64,000 nt of DNA from Comamonas testosteroni (GTDB taxonomy: Bacteria; Pseudomonadota; Gammaproteobacteria; Burkholderiales; Burkholderiaceae_C). The notes under the pieces are model-generated. The model was not told the origin of the DNA and did no database searches. It saw only the letters and a program-made list of their open reading frames with translations. The first letter of the stretch is position 1. Each line of letters opens with the position of its first letter. The stretch lies in NCBI RefSeq assembly GCF_000761245.1, contig NZ_AWOR01000032.1:1-64000 (forward strand), written 5' to 3'. The translations under genes and the position numbers were made by a program. Below are positions 45,207 to 54,892 of the stretch, piece by piece.

Positions 45207-46496
45207 ATGGCCGTCGATTCGCGTCTTCCCAATTTCCGAGCTCTCACCCCCGCACAGCGCTGGGAGCATGTCGCCACCGCGTGCAATCTCAGCGCCGAAG
45301 AGCGCAATCTACTGACCCAGGCAGGCGCCCTGCCCGTCACCTTGGCTGACGGCATGATCGAAAATGTGGTGGGCACGTTCGAGCTCCCCATGGGCGTTGC
45401 AGGCAACTTCCGCATCAACGGCCGCGATGTGCTGATTCCGCTCGCAGTGGAAGAGCCTTCCATCATTGCAGCTGCATCGTATATGGCCAAGCTGGCCCGT
45501 GAAGACGGAGGCTTTGAAACATCGAGCACCTTGCCGCTGATGCGTGCGCAGGTGCAAATCGTCGGCATCAGCGACCCCTATGGCGCAAGACTGGCGTTGT
45601 TCAAGGCCCGCGATGAGATCCTCGCGCAAGCCAATAGCCGAGACAAGGTGCTGATCAGCCTGGGCGGCGGCTGCAAGGACATCGAAGTCCATGTCTTCCC
45701 CGATTCCCCACGCGGCCCTATGGTCGTGATGCACTTGATCGTGGACGTGCGCGATGCCATGGGTGCCAACACCGTGAACACCATGGCCGAATCAGTCTCG
45801 CCACTGGTGGAGAAAATCACCGGTGGTTCGGTGCGCCTGCGCATTCTCTCGAACCTGGCAGACCTGCGCCTGGCCCGTGCTCGTGTACGCCTGACACCGC
45901 AAACCTTGGCCACCAAAGAGCGCAGCGGCGAAGCAATTATTGAAGGCGTGCTCGACGCCTACACTTTCGCCGCCATTGACCCCTACCGCGCCGCTACCCA
46001 CAACAAGGGCATCATGAACGGTATCGACCCCGTCATCGTCGCTACAGGCAACGATTGGCGCGCGGTGGAAGCCGGTGCCCATGCCTATGCCAGCCGCAAC
46101 GGCCAATACACCTCGCTGACGCACTGGGAAAAAGACAATGCCGGCGCCCTGGTGGGAACGATCGAGCTGCCCATGCCCGTGGGCTTGGTGGGCGGAGCCA
46201 CCAAGACCCATCCGCTGGCGCGCCTGGCGCTCAAGATCATGGAGGTGAAATCTGCCCAGGAACTGGGCGAGATTGCCGCCGCCGTGGGTCTGGCCCAGAA
46301 CCTGGGCGCTTTGCGCGCGCTGGCCACCGAAGGCATTCAGCGCGGCCATATGGCACTTCACGCTCGCAATATTGCGCTGGTCGCAGGTGCCGTGGGCGAA
46401 GAAGTAGAGATCGTCGCCAAGCGCCTGGCTGCCGAGCATGACGTGCGCACCGATCGCGCACTGGAAGTGCTGCAAGAAATTCGCGCCCAGCGCTAA
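45207..46496 (+). CDS. mvaA: Class II hydroxymethylglutaryl-CoA reductase (degradative)
   Basis: In the degradative direction this enzyme converts mevalonate plus CoA to HMG-CoA with reduction of NAD. The 429-residue protein matches Pseudomonas mevalonii HMG-CoA reductase in length. The four catalytic residues known there fall at identical numbers: Glu83 ([19 protein letters not shown]), Lys267 ([11 protein letters not shown]), Asp283 ([14 protein letters not shown]) and His381 (GHMALHARN). The ATG at 45207 follows AGGAG. It is the first gene of an operon with two transporter-like genes and HMG-CoA lyase, which fits growth on mevalonate rather than isoprenoid synthesis. Confidence 0.97.
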   Translation: MAVDSRLPNFRALTPAQRWEHVATACNLSAEERNLLTQAGALPVTLADGMIENVVGTFELPMGVAGNFRINGRDVLIPLAVEEPSIIAAASYMAKLAREDGGFETSSTLPLMRAQVQIVGISDPYGARLALFKARDEILAQANSRDKVLISLGGGCKDIEVHVFPDSPRGPMVVMHLIVDVRDAMGANTVNTMAESVSPLVEKITGGSVRLRILSNLADLRLARARVRLTPQTLATKERSGEAIIEGVLDAYTFAAIDPYRAATHNKGIMNGIDPVIVATGNDWRAVEAGAHAYASRNGQYTSLTHWEKDNAGALVGTIELPMPVGLVGGATKTHPLARLALKIMEVKSAQELGEIAAAVGLAQNLGALRALATEGIQRGHMALHARNIALVAGAVGEEVEIVAKRLAAEHDVRTDRALEVLQEIRAQR

Positions 46497-46578
46497 GCAT
46501 CCTCAGCCTCGCCAGGCACATCCGGGCGAGGCTTTTCCTACCCGAAACGGGAACAACAACAAGCAAGGAGACAAGGCT

Positions 46579-47022
46579 ATGAGTTCCGACAAGCAAGCCT
46601 CGCACTGGCAACTCGCTGAGGTCTGGGGCGATACCGTTGACCTGAAGCACCTGAGCTGGTCCATCCTGATCGGCATCGGCATCAGCGTGCTCGGCTTTTT
46701 TGCAGCCAGCCGTTGGCTGAGCTCGGTGGTCGAATCCAAACAGCTGGCTCATGCCTACGCCATGCTCGCCGGCCTGGCCGGCTGTGTTCTGGCTGGCGTT
46801 ATTTGCGCCCGCATCTTCCCTCCCAAACGTGTGGTGACCGAAGAAGACATCTCCAGCAACCCCGAGTGGCGCGCCGAGGTGCTGCGTGAATTGGAGCAGC
46901 AGCCCGGTGGTCTGGGTTCGGTGTCTGACCTACCCCCAGTCGTGGTGCAGGAGCTCAAGGAACTCAAGCTCTATGAGCTTTTCGTCACGCCCGGCACATC
47001 CAGAAGCCGTGATGGCCAGTAA
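46579..47022 (+). CDS. Two-helix membrane protein, candidate small subunit of a mevalonate transporter
   Basis: I do not recognise a named family. The 147-residue protein has two membrane helices (LSWSILIGIGISVLGFFAAS and YAMLAGLAGCVLAGVICARI) followed by an acidic cytoplasmic tail (VTEEDISSNPEWRAEVLREL). AAGGAG precedes the ATG. It lies 17 nt before a TctA-like permease and 82 nt after mvaA. By position it takes the place of the TctB small subunit, but TctB has four helices and no such tail, so homology is not claimed. Confidence 0.75.
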   Translation: MSSDKQASHWQLAEVWGDTVDLKHLSWSILIGIGISVLGFFAASRWLSSVVESKQLAHAYAMLAGLAGCVLAGVICARIFPPKRVVTEEDISSNPEWRAEVLRELEQQPGGLGSVSDLPPVVVQELKELKLYELFVTPGTSRSRDGQ

Positions 47023-47039
47023 CCCAAGGAGTACACGGC

Positions 47040-48422
47040 ATGGATCCTCAACTCATTGAACAAATCGGCGTCGCTGCGGGCATGGGCCTGATCGGCGCCA
47101 TCGTCTTTGCTGCAATCGGACTGGTTTCCGGCACCGACGAAACCACGACACTCGCACCACTGACCCTGCTTGTCGTTTTGCTCGGCGTTCCGCCTGAAGG
47201 CGTCTTTACCTTCTTTCTGGCTGGTGCCGTTGCCAAGCACATGACCCATGCCGTTCCGACAGCACTGCTGGGCATCCCCGGAGATACACTCGCCACGCCT
47301 TTGCTGCAGGATGCAGACTTGCTGCGCAAGCTTGGCGTGCCGCATATTGCATTACGCAAAATGGTCTCGGGCGCCATCGTCGCGGCCTTTGTCGCCGTGC
47401 CGCTGGCGGTGCTGTTTGCCGTGATGTTGGCGCCGTTCGGCTCAACCATTACCAAGACTGCACCCTGGATTTTTCTGGCAGCAGCCGTGCTGATTGCTTA
47501 TTTCTCCAAAGGCCGCTGGGGGGCAATTGCTTTGCTCGTGCCTTTTGTGGTGGTGATTCTGGCTCTGCAGGCACTGACTGCCAAGTACGACACCAAGCTC
47601 AGCATCAGCTACTTCCTGGGTATCGCCATTGGACCTCTGGTCGCTGATCTTTTTACCGTCATGGCGCCCGCAGGCCGCAAGAGCATGCTGCGCGACAAGG
47701 TTCGCCAGTTCAACCTGGCTCCTGATGTCAAAGGTTGGTCGGGCTATTTCCCCAACCCGCTCAAAGTGCTGGATCGAACCCAGACCCGTTGGACATTGAC
47801 GACTGCCGCCATTTCCAGCGCAACCTTTGTATTCAGCCCTGTGGCCATGACCGTGGTGCTGGGCGAGTTGGTGGGCTCTCGCATCAAACACGCCTATCAC
47901 CGCCTGACCACCGTGCTGAGCGCTCGTAACGGCGTGACTGAAGCCACCTATATTGCTGAAGCGCTGATTCCGCTGATCGCCTTTGGTTTGCCCTTGAGTC
48001 CTGTGGCTGCCGGCCCTGCTGCACCGTTGTTCAATGCACCTCCACGCTTTACGGTGGATGCTGCTACGGGCCAGACCCACAATCTGCACAACCTGCTGAG
48101 CCACTGGGAGTTTCTGGGCTACGGCATGTTGTCGGTGTTGCTTGCCGCAGTGGTGTCCTATCCGTTTGCAATGAACTACGCGCGCCGTGCTGCAATGTTT
48201 GTCTCGCGCAAAGTCAGCCACGAAGCCATCATTGCCACCTTTGTCGGCCTGATCATCGTGATCAGCGTCTGGGAAGGCGGTCTGCTGGGTCTGTTGGTGA
48301 TCTTGACCATGGGCCTCATGGGCGGCCTGCTCTCACGCACTTTCGGCTTTAACACTGGCGTGCAGTTCATGGGCTATTACACAGCCGTGCTCAGCGTTCC
48401 TGCGCTGCTCAAGCTGTTCTGA
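47040..48422 (+). CDS. TctA-like permease, candidate mevalonate transporter
   Basis: This 460-residue integral membrane protein has about eleven hydrophobic helices and a layout like TctA (DUF112), the large subunit of tripartite tricarboxylate transporters: LIGAIVFAAIGLVSGTDETT, THAVPTALLGIPGDTLATPL with a G-I-P-G motif, IAYFSKGRWGAIALLVPF and YIAEALIPLIAFGLPLSPVA with a second G-L-P. AAGGAG precedes the ATG. It is flanked by mvaA, a small membrane gene and mvaB, so mevalonate or a related acid is the likely substrate. No periplasmic receptor gene is in the operon. Confidence 0.82.
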   Translation: MDPQLIEQIGVAAGMGLIGAIVFAAIGLVSGTDETTTLAPLTLLVVLLGVPPEGVFTFFLAGAVAKHMTHAVPTALLGIPGDTLATPLLQDADLLRKLGVPHIALRKMVSGAIVAAFVAVPLAVLFAVMLAPFGSTITKTAPWIFLAAAVLIAYFSKGRWGAIALLVPFVVVILALQALTAKYDTKLSISYFLGIAIGPLVADLFTVMAPAGRKSMLRDKVRQFNLAPDVKGWSGYFPNPLKVLDRTQTRWTLTTAAISSATFVFSPVAMTVVLGELVGSRIKHAYHRLTTVLSARNGVTEATYIAEALIPLIAFGLPLSPVAAGPAAPLFNAPPRFTVDAATGQTHNLHNLLSHWEFLGYGMLSVLLAAVVSYPFAMNYARRAAMFVSRKVSHEAIIATFVGLIIVISVWEGGLLGLLVILTMGLMGGLLSRTFGFNTGVQFMGYYTAVLSVPALLKLF

Positions 48423-48436
48423 AAGCGAGGGCAGCA

Positions 48437-49330
48437 ATGTCGAATGCATCAGAGCGCCGGGTCAAGATCGTGGAAGTCGGGCCACGCGACGGCCTGCAAA
48501 ACGAAAAGCTGCCTGTGCCATTGAATGCCAAGGTCGAGCTGATCAATCAGCTCAGCCGCGCAGGCCTGCGTTTTATCGAAGCGGCTTCGTTTGTGTCGCC
48601 CAAATGGGTGCCGCAAATGGCCGGCAGCGCCGAAGTCATGGCCTTGATCGACCGCAGCCCTGGAGTTCGCTACAGCGCACTGACGCCCAACCTGCAAGGA
48701 CTGGAGGCTGCTCTGACTTCTCGCTGTGACGAGGTGGCGGTCTTTGGTGCGGCTTCGGAAACCTTCTCGCAACGCAATATCAATTGCAGCATTGCGCAGA
48801 GTCTGGATCGCTTCAGGCCTGTGGTGCAGAAGGCGCTGGAGGCCGGAGTCCCTGTGCGTGGCTATGTGTCCTGCGTGTTGGGTTGTCCCTATGAAGGCGA
48901 TGTGGCTGCAGAGGCAGTCTTGCAGGTTGCGCAGGAGCTTTTGGCCATGGGGTGCCATGAGATTTCTCTGGGCGATACGATTGGCCGCGGCTCGCCCGAG
49001 TCCACACGCAAGCTGCTGGAAGTCTGCCTCAGGGACCTCCCCAGCGCGCGCCTGGCGGGCCATTTTCACGATACCTATGGTATGGCGGAAGCCAATGTCT
49101 GCGCTTCTCTGGAGATGGGACTTCGCATTTTCGATAGCTCTGTGGCGGGCCTGGGCGGCTGCCCCTATGCCCAGGGAGCTTCGGGCAATCTGGCCACCGA
49201 AAAGCTGATCCATGCCTTGCATGCCATGGGCTATGAGACCGGCGTAGATATGTCCGAGGTTCAAACCGCAGGTCGCTATATCCGACAAGTGCTGAGCGAT
49301 TTGCATGACCAGCAAGTGCTGCAGCACTGA
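48437..49330 (+). CDS. mvaB: Hydroxymethylglutaryl-CoA lyase
   Basis: HMG-CoA lyase splits HMG-CoA into acetoacetate and acetyl-CoA, completing mevalonate breakdown. The 297-residue barrel has VEVGPRDGLQNEK (metal and substrate site with Arg16/Asp17), IEAASFVSPKWVPQMA, GHFHDTYGMAEAN (His209/His211) and the lyase signature VAGLGGCPYAQGASGNLATE with catalytic Cys242. It starts 14 nt after the permease stop and a strong terminator follows, so it is the last gene of the operon. Confidence 0.97.
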   Translation: MSNASERRVKIVEVGPRDGLQNEKLPVPLNAKVELINQLSRAGLRFIEAASFVSPKWVPQMAGSAEVMALIDRSPGVRYSALTPNLQGLEAALTSRCDEVAVFGAASETFSQRNINCSIAQSLDRFRPVVQKALEAGVPVRGYVSCVLGCPYEGDVAAEAVLQVAQELLAMGCHEISLGDTIGRGSPESTRKLLEVCLRDLPSARLAGHFHDTYGMAEANVCASLEMGLRIFDSSVAGLGGCPYAQGASGNLATEKLIHALHAMGYETGVDMSEVQTAGRYIRQVLSDLHDQQVLQH

Positions 49331-49360
49331 AACCTGCGCTTCTACATAAGCGCCAGCGCA

Positions 49361-49397
49361 AAAGGCCTTGAGATCTCAGATCTCAAGGCCTTTTTCT
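49361..49397 (+). terminator. Strong intrinsic terminator of the mevalonate operon
   Basis: AAAGGCCTTGAGATC (49361-49375) pairs perfectly with 49379-49393 around a 3-nt loop, and a T-rich tract follows. The 15-bp stem begins 30 nt after the mvaB stop. Confidence 0.93.
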
Positions 49398-49585
49398 TTG
49401 AAGGCGTCAACGCCCGCTGTCAGAGCAAGTCCCGACTTCTACACGCAAGTCTGCCATGCGCTGCAGCAGTCGCTGGTGTCTCTGAGATGAACTGCCTCGA
49501 CCAGCCAGAAGCACCCACCAGAGAGAGGGCCTTAAAGGACTGCTCCTGGCCGATAGGCGATCGACTCAGAACACCCCCGAAACAG

Positions 49586-50035
49586 TCAATCACCGACAAG
49601 CAGTGGCTTGCTTAATGTGACCAAAGATCGTGGCGCATAGCCCAACTTTTCATAGAAGTTTCGTGCTGGCATTTGCATGCCGGTCTGAAGATTCATGCCC
49701 ACGAAGCCGTCTTCACTGAGCCGCTTTTCAAATTCATGCATGAGTTTTTGACCTATTCCTTGTCGCTGATAGTCAGCATGCACGCACACTTCCTTGAGGT
49801 GGAAAAGCCAGCCGTTCACCCAGCGCTCGCCCCACCCTAAAACCATTCCAATTGCCTTGTCATCCCTGAAAATGCTCAAGCCTCTAAAAGTCGGCATAGC
49901 AGCAAAACTTTCAAGTCGCTCAATGGCCGCAAGCATCGACCATCCATCGTTCCATGGGGAGGCATTGAAAACATTTCGGTAAAGGGCAGCAAATTGCTGG
50001 GAATTTTCTGCCGACATTGGAATGAATCGATCCAT
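49586..50035 (-). CDS. GNAT-family N-acetyltransferase
   Basis: A 149-residue GNAT protein with the acetyl-CoA loop in DYQRQGIGQKLMHEFEKRL (Q-x-x-G-I-G), the preceding strand WLFHLKEVCVHADY, and a C-terminal ARNFYEKLGYAPRSL. It would acetylate a small molecule or protein in the cytoplasm; the substrate is unknown. It stands alone between the mevalonate terminator and the receptor cluster. Confidence 0.87.
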   Translation of the reverse strand: MDRFIPMSAENSQQFAALYRNVFNASPWNDGWSMLAAIERLESFAAMPTFRGLSIFRDDKAIGMVLGWGERWVNGWLFHLKEVCVHADYQRQGIGQKLMHEFEKRLSEDGFVGMNLQTGMQMPARNFYEKLGYAPRSLVTLSKPLLVGD

Positions 50036-50223
50036 TGATGTACTGGTTTCAAGTGGGAAAAGTCTGGAAGCTCATGCCAGCACTCCTTGCACCAGAGGCG
50101 GTCATTGTGTTGCATTGACCAGTTGAATCCATAAACAGAAGCTGTCTTTCACCTCAGTTATTGCGATGACTGGCTCATACTCGTCAACAGCGTCGATGTG
50201 GTGCGCTTCCAGCGCCAGACAAC

Positions 50224-50862
50224 TCACCTGCCCTCTTGCTGAGGGACAGTAAAACTAAGCGTCGCGGTATAGCGTACATCGTTATATTTTTTACCACCCA
50301 CAGTAACCACTGCATCATTGACACGAGCCGATACCTCCAACACATACAGGCCAGGAAAAGACGGCGTAAAGCTCACCGTACCGTCCTTTGACGGGGTCAG
50401 TGAACGGCGCCACCCTTCCCCCGTTTCGATATTCACCTGGCTGGCTGCAACAGCTCGTCCTTTGAATATCAATCGAAAGGTGTTTCCATCAGGGTGGGTA
50501 GGAACCAGCTCCAAGTCGTTCCTGGCCTGAATGTCCTGGCGACCGTAGCGAGCTTGATAGTAGGTAAGAACTCCATCATCGAGCCCGGTTGCAGAGAAGC
50601 GCAGATCGCTGATGGGCCTGGGAACAGCAATATGGTTGATCGCAGTCTGAATTGGCAATGATTTGCCATCAGCTTGCATTGCCTTGGGCTCCAGCAATGC
50701 AGGCAACTTGTCTAAAGGTTTGTGCAACTCTCCTACATAGGCTCGGACCTCCGCCCCGTCGGGCTGCACCCAGAGATACTCCGCTTGTGCCTGTGCTGGG
50801 CACCATAGGCCACTGACTAGCAGGCACAAGGCCATTCGATGAAATACAGGGAGCAATTGCAC
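50224..50862 (-). CDS. Secreted DUF4198-like protein of the TonB-receptor cluster
   Basis: This 212-residue exported protein has a signal peptide (MALCLLVSGLWCPAQAQA region) and starts with GTG at 50862, preceded by GAGGATC. The mature part, with EYLWVQPDGAEVRAYVGELH, NTFRLIFKGRAVAASQVNIE and FTPSFPGLYVLEVSARV, resembles DUF4198 periplasmic proteins, often encoded beside TonB-dependent metal or siderophore receptors. It follows the receptor gene on the same strand after about 240 nt. A role in metal or substrate delivery is inferred only from position. Confidence 0.75.
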   Translation of the reverse strand: MQLLPVFHRMALCLLVSGLWCPAQAQAEYLWVQPDGAEVRAYVGELHKPLDKLPALLEPKAMQADGKSLPIQTAINHIAVPRPISDLRFSATGLDDGVLTYYQARYGRQDIQARNDLELVPTHPDGNTFRLIFKGRAVAASQVNIETGEGWRRSLTPSKDGTVSFTPSFPGLYVLEVSARVNDAVVTVGGKKYNDVRYTATLSFTVPQQEGR

Positions 50863-51106
50863 TCAGCGATCCTCATCTTGAAGGTTGTATTCAATCCGCT
50901 CGGCGTCGTGGCGCCTTTGGGATTTCTTCCTGCTCGACAATGGCCTGCAGTCCAGGCCCTGCGTCGAACAGCACATAACAAAGACTGGGCAGGTTGATTG
51001 CCGGTCAGCGCGGAGTTTCTATCCGCCTTGCCCAGAATCAGTGGAGGTCCATCATGGCGAGCTCCACGGCAGCGAAGTACCGACGTTCAACTTTGAACAT
51101 CGGCAT

Positions 51107-53521
51107 TCAGAAGTCATAACGCATTCCGACATTTACGCTGCGCGGAGCACCCCAGGTGTAGAACAGGCCTGCCGCGGTAAAGTTGGTGAGACCGGCCATG
51201 TACTTCTTGTCCAGTGCATTGTTCACGTTCAGGCTGAACGACAGATGCTTATCGATCTGATAGCGCGCCATCAGGTCCAGCACCGCATAACCCCTCTGCG
51301 ACAAAGTGGCAGCGCTATTGCTCATCGAGGTCTTGCCCTGCCAGCGTGTGGCCGCTCCCACAGTCAGTCCCCGCAACGAGCCTTGGTCAAAGCGATAGGT
51401 CGTGCCGAGCTTGAACTGGTACTTGGGATATTGACTGGCGCTGGTGAGCGAGCTGCTTTGCTGCACCAGACTGCCCTGCGCTTGCCAGCCGCGCGCGAGT
51501 TCGCCCGCCAACTCCAACTCCCAGCCACGCCGCGTTGCAGACGAGACCGCACGGTAGGCCGTAGTGCCCGCAGGCGTGAGATCACCACTTTCCTCTGCGG
51601 TGTTTTCCGTCTTCATCCAGAAGTGAGCGATGCTGGCGTTCAAGCGCTTGTCGAAAAATTCGGCCTTGGCGCCGACCTCATAAGTGTTGCCCTCCTCCGG
51701 TGCCAGCGTTGCGCCCCGCGCATCCTGAGCCGTCTGCGGCTGGAAAATATTGGCATAGCTTGCGTACAACGACACGTTCGGCTGCACCTCGTAGACCAAC
51801 CCAGCGTACGGGGTGATCACACCGTTCTCCTTCATGTCATAGTTCCACCAGTATGGTGTGATGTCACGCTCTTCAAACCGTGTAACGCGTAACCCCGTGA
51901 TCAACTGCAGAGGATCGGCCACCCGGAAGCGTCCCGCAGCATAGGCATAACGCTGCTTCTGACTGAATTTGTTGTTGCCGTAGTTCAAGACACTGAAATC
52001 AGGCTGAGGCAGCACCGCCCCACCCTGTGCCATGTTGATACCGAGATTGCCGAGCGGCACCAGGTTCAACGCATTCAGCGGCAATTGCACATTGCTATGA
52101 AAGCGCGATACGCCTGCGCCGGCCAGAATTTCATGCGAGCGGCCCAACAGCTCGAATGACCCCTTCACATCCAGATTGACGCTCCAGTTATCGGTCTCCA
52201 TGTTGCGCCACCGGCCGAAGCTTGCGCGGTCCTGGTCGTAGAAGTAGCCAGCCTTCATATCGTCCATGGATACGTCCTGATGTGAAAACTTGAGCGTGGC
52301 TGTCCAGTCATCCGCCAGACGTTGCTCCAGACTGCCGAAGAGATTGAGACCTTTTTGGGAATACCCGCCCCAGGGGGCACCAGTGTTGAAAGAGCGCGGC
52401 ATCCACGCCACCTCACCACCTGTTCGCGTGTAGCGCTGGATCGGCTGCGTAGTGCCGATACCTTGTGCATCGCGTTCGCGATAAGTCATGCCGAGGTTGA
52501 GGAGTGTGCTGGGAGTGATGTCCGCTTCGAGTGCCCCGAAAAGCATCTTGCTGCTGCTCTTTTCATGATCGCGGAATCCCCCTGCGTCCATGGCGGAAGC
52601 GACCAAACGTCCCCGTACCGTGCCCGCCTCGTTCAGTGGACCGCTCACATCGGCCTGTGTTCGATAAGTGTCCCAGCTCCCCGCATTGGCACGCACGCTG
52701 GCCTGAAATTCGCGGGTCGGGCGCTTACGGATCATGTTCACTGTGGCGCCATAGTCGCCCTTGCCGACAACCAGACCGGATGAACCCTTGAGGACCTCGA
52801 TCCGGTCGATCTCGGCCATATCGTCGAGCGAAAACATGGTGCTGGTAAGGTAGTACCAGCCGCTGCTCAGCTGTGCCATCCCATCGGTCTGCAGGTTTAC
52901 CTTTGCCCCACGCGCCTGAAAGTCAGTGGCATTGTTCTGCCTGTAGACGGCGATGCCGGGTGTCTGCTCCATCACATCGGTCAGCGTCTCCAGCTTGAAG
53001 TCATCCATGCGCTGACGCGTCATGACGGTCACGGATTGAGGTGTCTCGCGTAGCGAGAGATTCAGGCCCGTTGCCGTCCGGCTGGGACCCGTCTGGGTGT
53101 AGCTTCCCGTGCCCTCGGTAACGCCGTCCCTCTCAAGCTGTGCAGTCACCGTGACTGTGGCCAGCGATGCGGAATCATCGTTTGACGCGATGGCCTTGAT
53201 GATCAGGCCTCCCCCTTGAGTCACGGCGACCAAACCGCTTCCAGCCAGCATCTGCTCCACGGCCTGCTTCAGCGTGAGAGCTCCATGGACGGGGCGCGCT
53301 GTCTTGCCAGCAACCAACGCGGGAGCAAACCCGATCGAGGTGCCAGAGGCTGCTGCCAGCTCGTTAAGTGCGCTCCCCAGTGGCTGGGAAGTGATCGAGA
53401 AACTGATGCTTTTTGCACTATCAGCAGCGGATTGCGCCTGCGCAATCATCGGGGAGAGGACTGCCAGGGCTGCGGCCAAAGCAAGAGGAGCGGGCTGGAA
53501 ACGAGGCTGCGTGAAGCGCAT
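51107..53521 (-). CDS. TonB-dependent siderophore receptor with signalling (STN) domain
   Basis: This 804-residue outer membrane receptor has a signal peptide, then an STN domain (about 38-115; SISFSITSQPLGSALNELAA, LTLKQAVEQMLAGSGL), a plug (SLRETPQSVTVMTRQRMDDF, IEVLKGSSGLVVGKGDYGAT) and a barrel ending SVNVGMRYDF. STN domains pass ligand occupancy to a FecR anti-sigma. With the FecR and ECF sigma genes just upstream on the same strand this is a cell-surface signalling system like FpvA/FecA. The ligand is probably a ferric siderophore. The receptor follows fecR after 129 nt with a hairpin between. Confidence 0.95.
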   Translation of the reverse strand: MRFTQPRFQPAPLALAAALAVLSPMIAQAQSAADSAKSISFSITSQPLGSALNELAAASGTSIGFAPALVAGKTARPVHGALTLKQAVEQMLAGSGLVAVTQGGGLIIKAIASNDDSASLATVTVTAQLERDGVTEGTGSYTQTGPSRTATGLNLSLRETPQSVTVMTRQRMDDFKLETLTDVMEQTPGIAVYRQNNATDFQARGAKVNLQTDGMAQLSSGWYYLTSTMFSLDDMAEIDRIEVLKGSSGLVVGKGDYGATVNMIRKRPTREFQASVRANAGSWDTYRTQADVSGPLNEAGTVRGRLVASAMDAGGFRDHEKSSSKMLFGALEADITPSTLLNLGMTYRERDAQGIGTTQPIQRYTRTGGEVAWMPRSFNTGAPWGGYSQKGLNLFGSLEQRLADDWTATLKFSHQDVSMDDMKAGYFYDQDRASFGRWRNMETDNWSVNLDVKGSFELLGRSHEILAGAGVSRFHSNVQLPLNALNLVPLGNLGINMAQGGAVLPQPDFSVLNYGNNKFSQKQRYAYAAGRFRVADPLQLITGLRVTRFEERDITPYWWNYDMKENGVITPYAGLVYEVQPNVSLYASYANIFQPQTAQDARGATLAPEEGNTYEVGAKAEFFDKRLNASIAHFWMKTENTAEESGDLTPAGTTAYRAVSSATRRGWELELAGELARGWQAQGSLVQQSSSLTSASQYPKYQFKLGTTYRFDQGSLRGLTVGAATRWQGKTSMSNSAATLSQRGYAVLDLMARYQIDKHLSFSLNVNNALDKKYMAGLTNFTAAGLFYTWGAPRSVNVGMRYDF

Positions 53522-53631
53522 GGAGAGGGATTCCGAACGTCGAGTAATGAATGAAAATGAAACTCACTACTCTTTAAGACGCATCAGATCACCAGAAATA
53601 CACCCCTAGTCCGAAAAAAATTCGAAATGGC

Positions 53632-53658
53632 CGCATTGAGCATGAAGTGCTCAATGCG
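53632..53658 (-). terminator. Hairpin at the fecR stop, possible attenuator
   Basis: CGCATTGAGCA (53632-53642) pairs perfectly with TGCTCAATGCG (53648-53658) around a 5-nt loop. It covers the fecR stop codon, and a run of seven T lies about 12 nt further on the minus strand. The distance is long for a terminator, so attenuation or RNA processing ahead of the receptor gene is an alternative. Confidence 0.45.
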
Positions 53659-54811
53659 CACTGACGATTTCAGTCTTCCCCGATGACATGCCGACCAGCT
53701 TCACGGGCAGGATCTGGCTCAGCATGCGCGCAAACTCCCCTGGTCTATCAATCTGGTAGCTGCCGCCGATGGTCAGAGCGGCAACCGCAGGGTCGCGGAT
53801 CTCCAGTCCCGTAGGCCCGTAGCGCTCGAGCTCTAGCAATGCATCAGCCAGTGAGGTGTTATCAAAACGCACCAAGCCCTTGCGCCAAAGGGCGACACTG
53901 CCGGGAGAAACACTGGCCACCTGGCCTAACACCCCATTGGATGACACCCTCAGGCCTTGTCCTGCCAGCAATTCGACAGGCAGATCAGCCTTCGCGCTGG
54001 CTGTGCTGTAGGAACTGGCGACCCGTACATGACCCTTCTCCACCGAAACATTGACAGCCCCGGCATCGGCCCCCTGGTTGCGATAGCGAACGGAAAACCG
54101 TGTCCCAAGTACCGTGACACGCGCAGGCCCAGCGAGAACATGGAATGGCTTCTTGGGATCGGCCGCAACCGAGAACATGATTTGTCCATCAGCAATCCGC
54201 ACTTCCCGGCGGTCGCGGTACATGGTGACCTGAGCCTGGGTGTCGGTGTCCATGGCGAGCTCGGTGCCATCTGGCAAGGTGACAAGCCTTTGCTGCCCCT
54301 TCTGCGCAACATAGCTGCTCTCGAATGTCGGCTGCAGCATCCATTGATGCCATCCAATCCCTGCCGCAAAAACCGCAGCACAACAGGCAGCGACCAAGGC
54401 AGAGCGCGGCTGCATCCAGCTCAACAAAGTGCCTGTGCGCGCCCATCCCTCCAGCGCCTTCTCCTTGGCAGGCTCCCCGCCAGGCTGCGCAGAAGATCCA
54501 CCACTGGCGACGGCTTCGCGCTTGAACGAGGAACGCGCTTTTGCAACCATGTCGGAAGGAGCAGATCGCAGCACCGCCATGTCTTGCGTCAGACGACGAA
54601 ATGCCGCGTCATGTGCCGCATCCTCAGCCAACCACTGACGCAGGGCTTCATGCTCGCTCTCGCTCAAGCCTTGCTCCCAACGCGAGTGCCATTCGACGGC
54701 CGCCACATCCACCGGATTCTGTCGACTGAAAAAATCCGCAAGCTCGCGCGCTTCCGCAGCCTCGTCAAAGGAGGCCGGCACATTGCGCTGGGATGCAAAA
54801 GAGTGACTCAT
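53651..54811 (-). CDS. FecR-family anti-sigma/sigma regulator
   Basis: This 386-residue membrane protein has an N-terminal cytoplasmic region with the DUF4880/FecR pattern (AVEWHSRWEQGLSESEHEAL, RQWLAEDAAHDAAFRRL), a single membrane helix near residue 140 (ALVAACCAAVFAAGIGWHQW) and the periplasmic FecR domain (LPDGTELAMDTDTQAQVTMY, VLGTRFSVRYRN). It restrains and then activates the ECF sigma factor encoded just upstream when the receptor is loaded. The order sigma-fecR-receptor is standard for iron-starvation signalling. Confidence 0.94.
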   Translation of the reverse strand: MSHSFASQRNVPASFDEAAEARELADFFSRQNPVDVAAVEWHSRWEQGLSESEHEALRQWLAEDAAHDAAFRRLTQDMAVLRSAPSDMVAKARSSFKREAVASGGSSAQPGGEPAKEKALEGWARTGTLLSWMQPRSALVAACCAAVFAAGIGWHQWMLQPTFESSYVAQKGQQRLVTLPDGTELAMDTDTQAQVTMYRDRREVRIADGQIMFSVAADPKKPFHVLAGPARVTVLGTRFSVRYRNQGADAGAVNVSVEKGHVRVASSYSTASAKADLPVELLAGQGLRVSSNGVLGQVASVSPGSVALWRKGLVRFDNTSLADALLELERYGPTGLEIRDPAVAALTIGGSYQIDRPGEFARMLSQILPVKLVGMSSGKTEIVSAH

Positions 54812-54892
54812 CTTAGGAATATGGATGCGCGGGACGGGGGCAAAAACTCACCCTCTGCGAAGCAGCTACGCAGAACGCACGCGAATTTGCGA

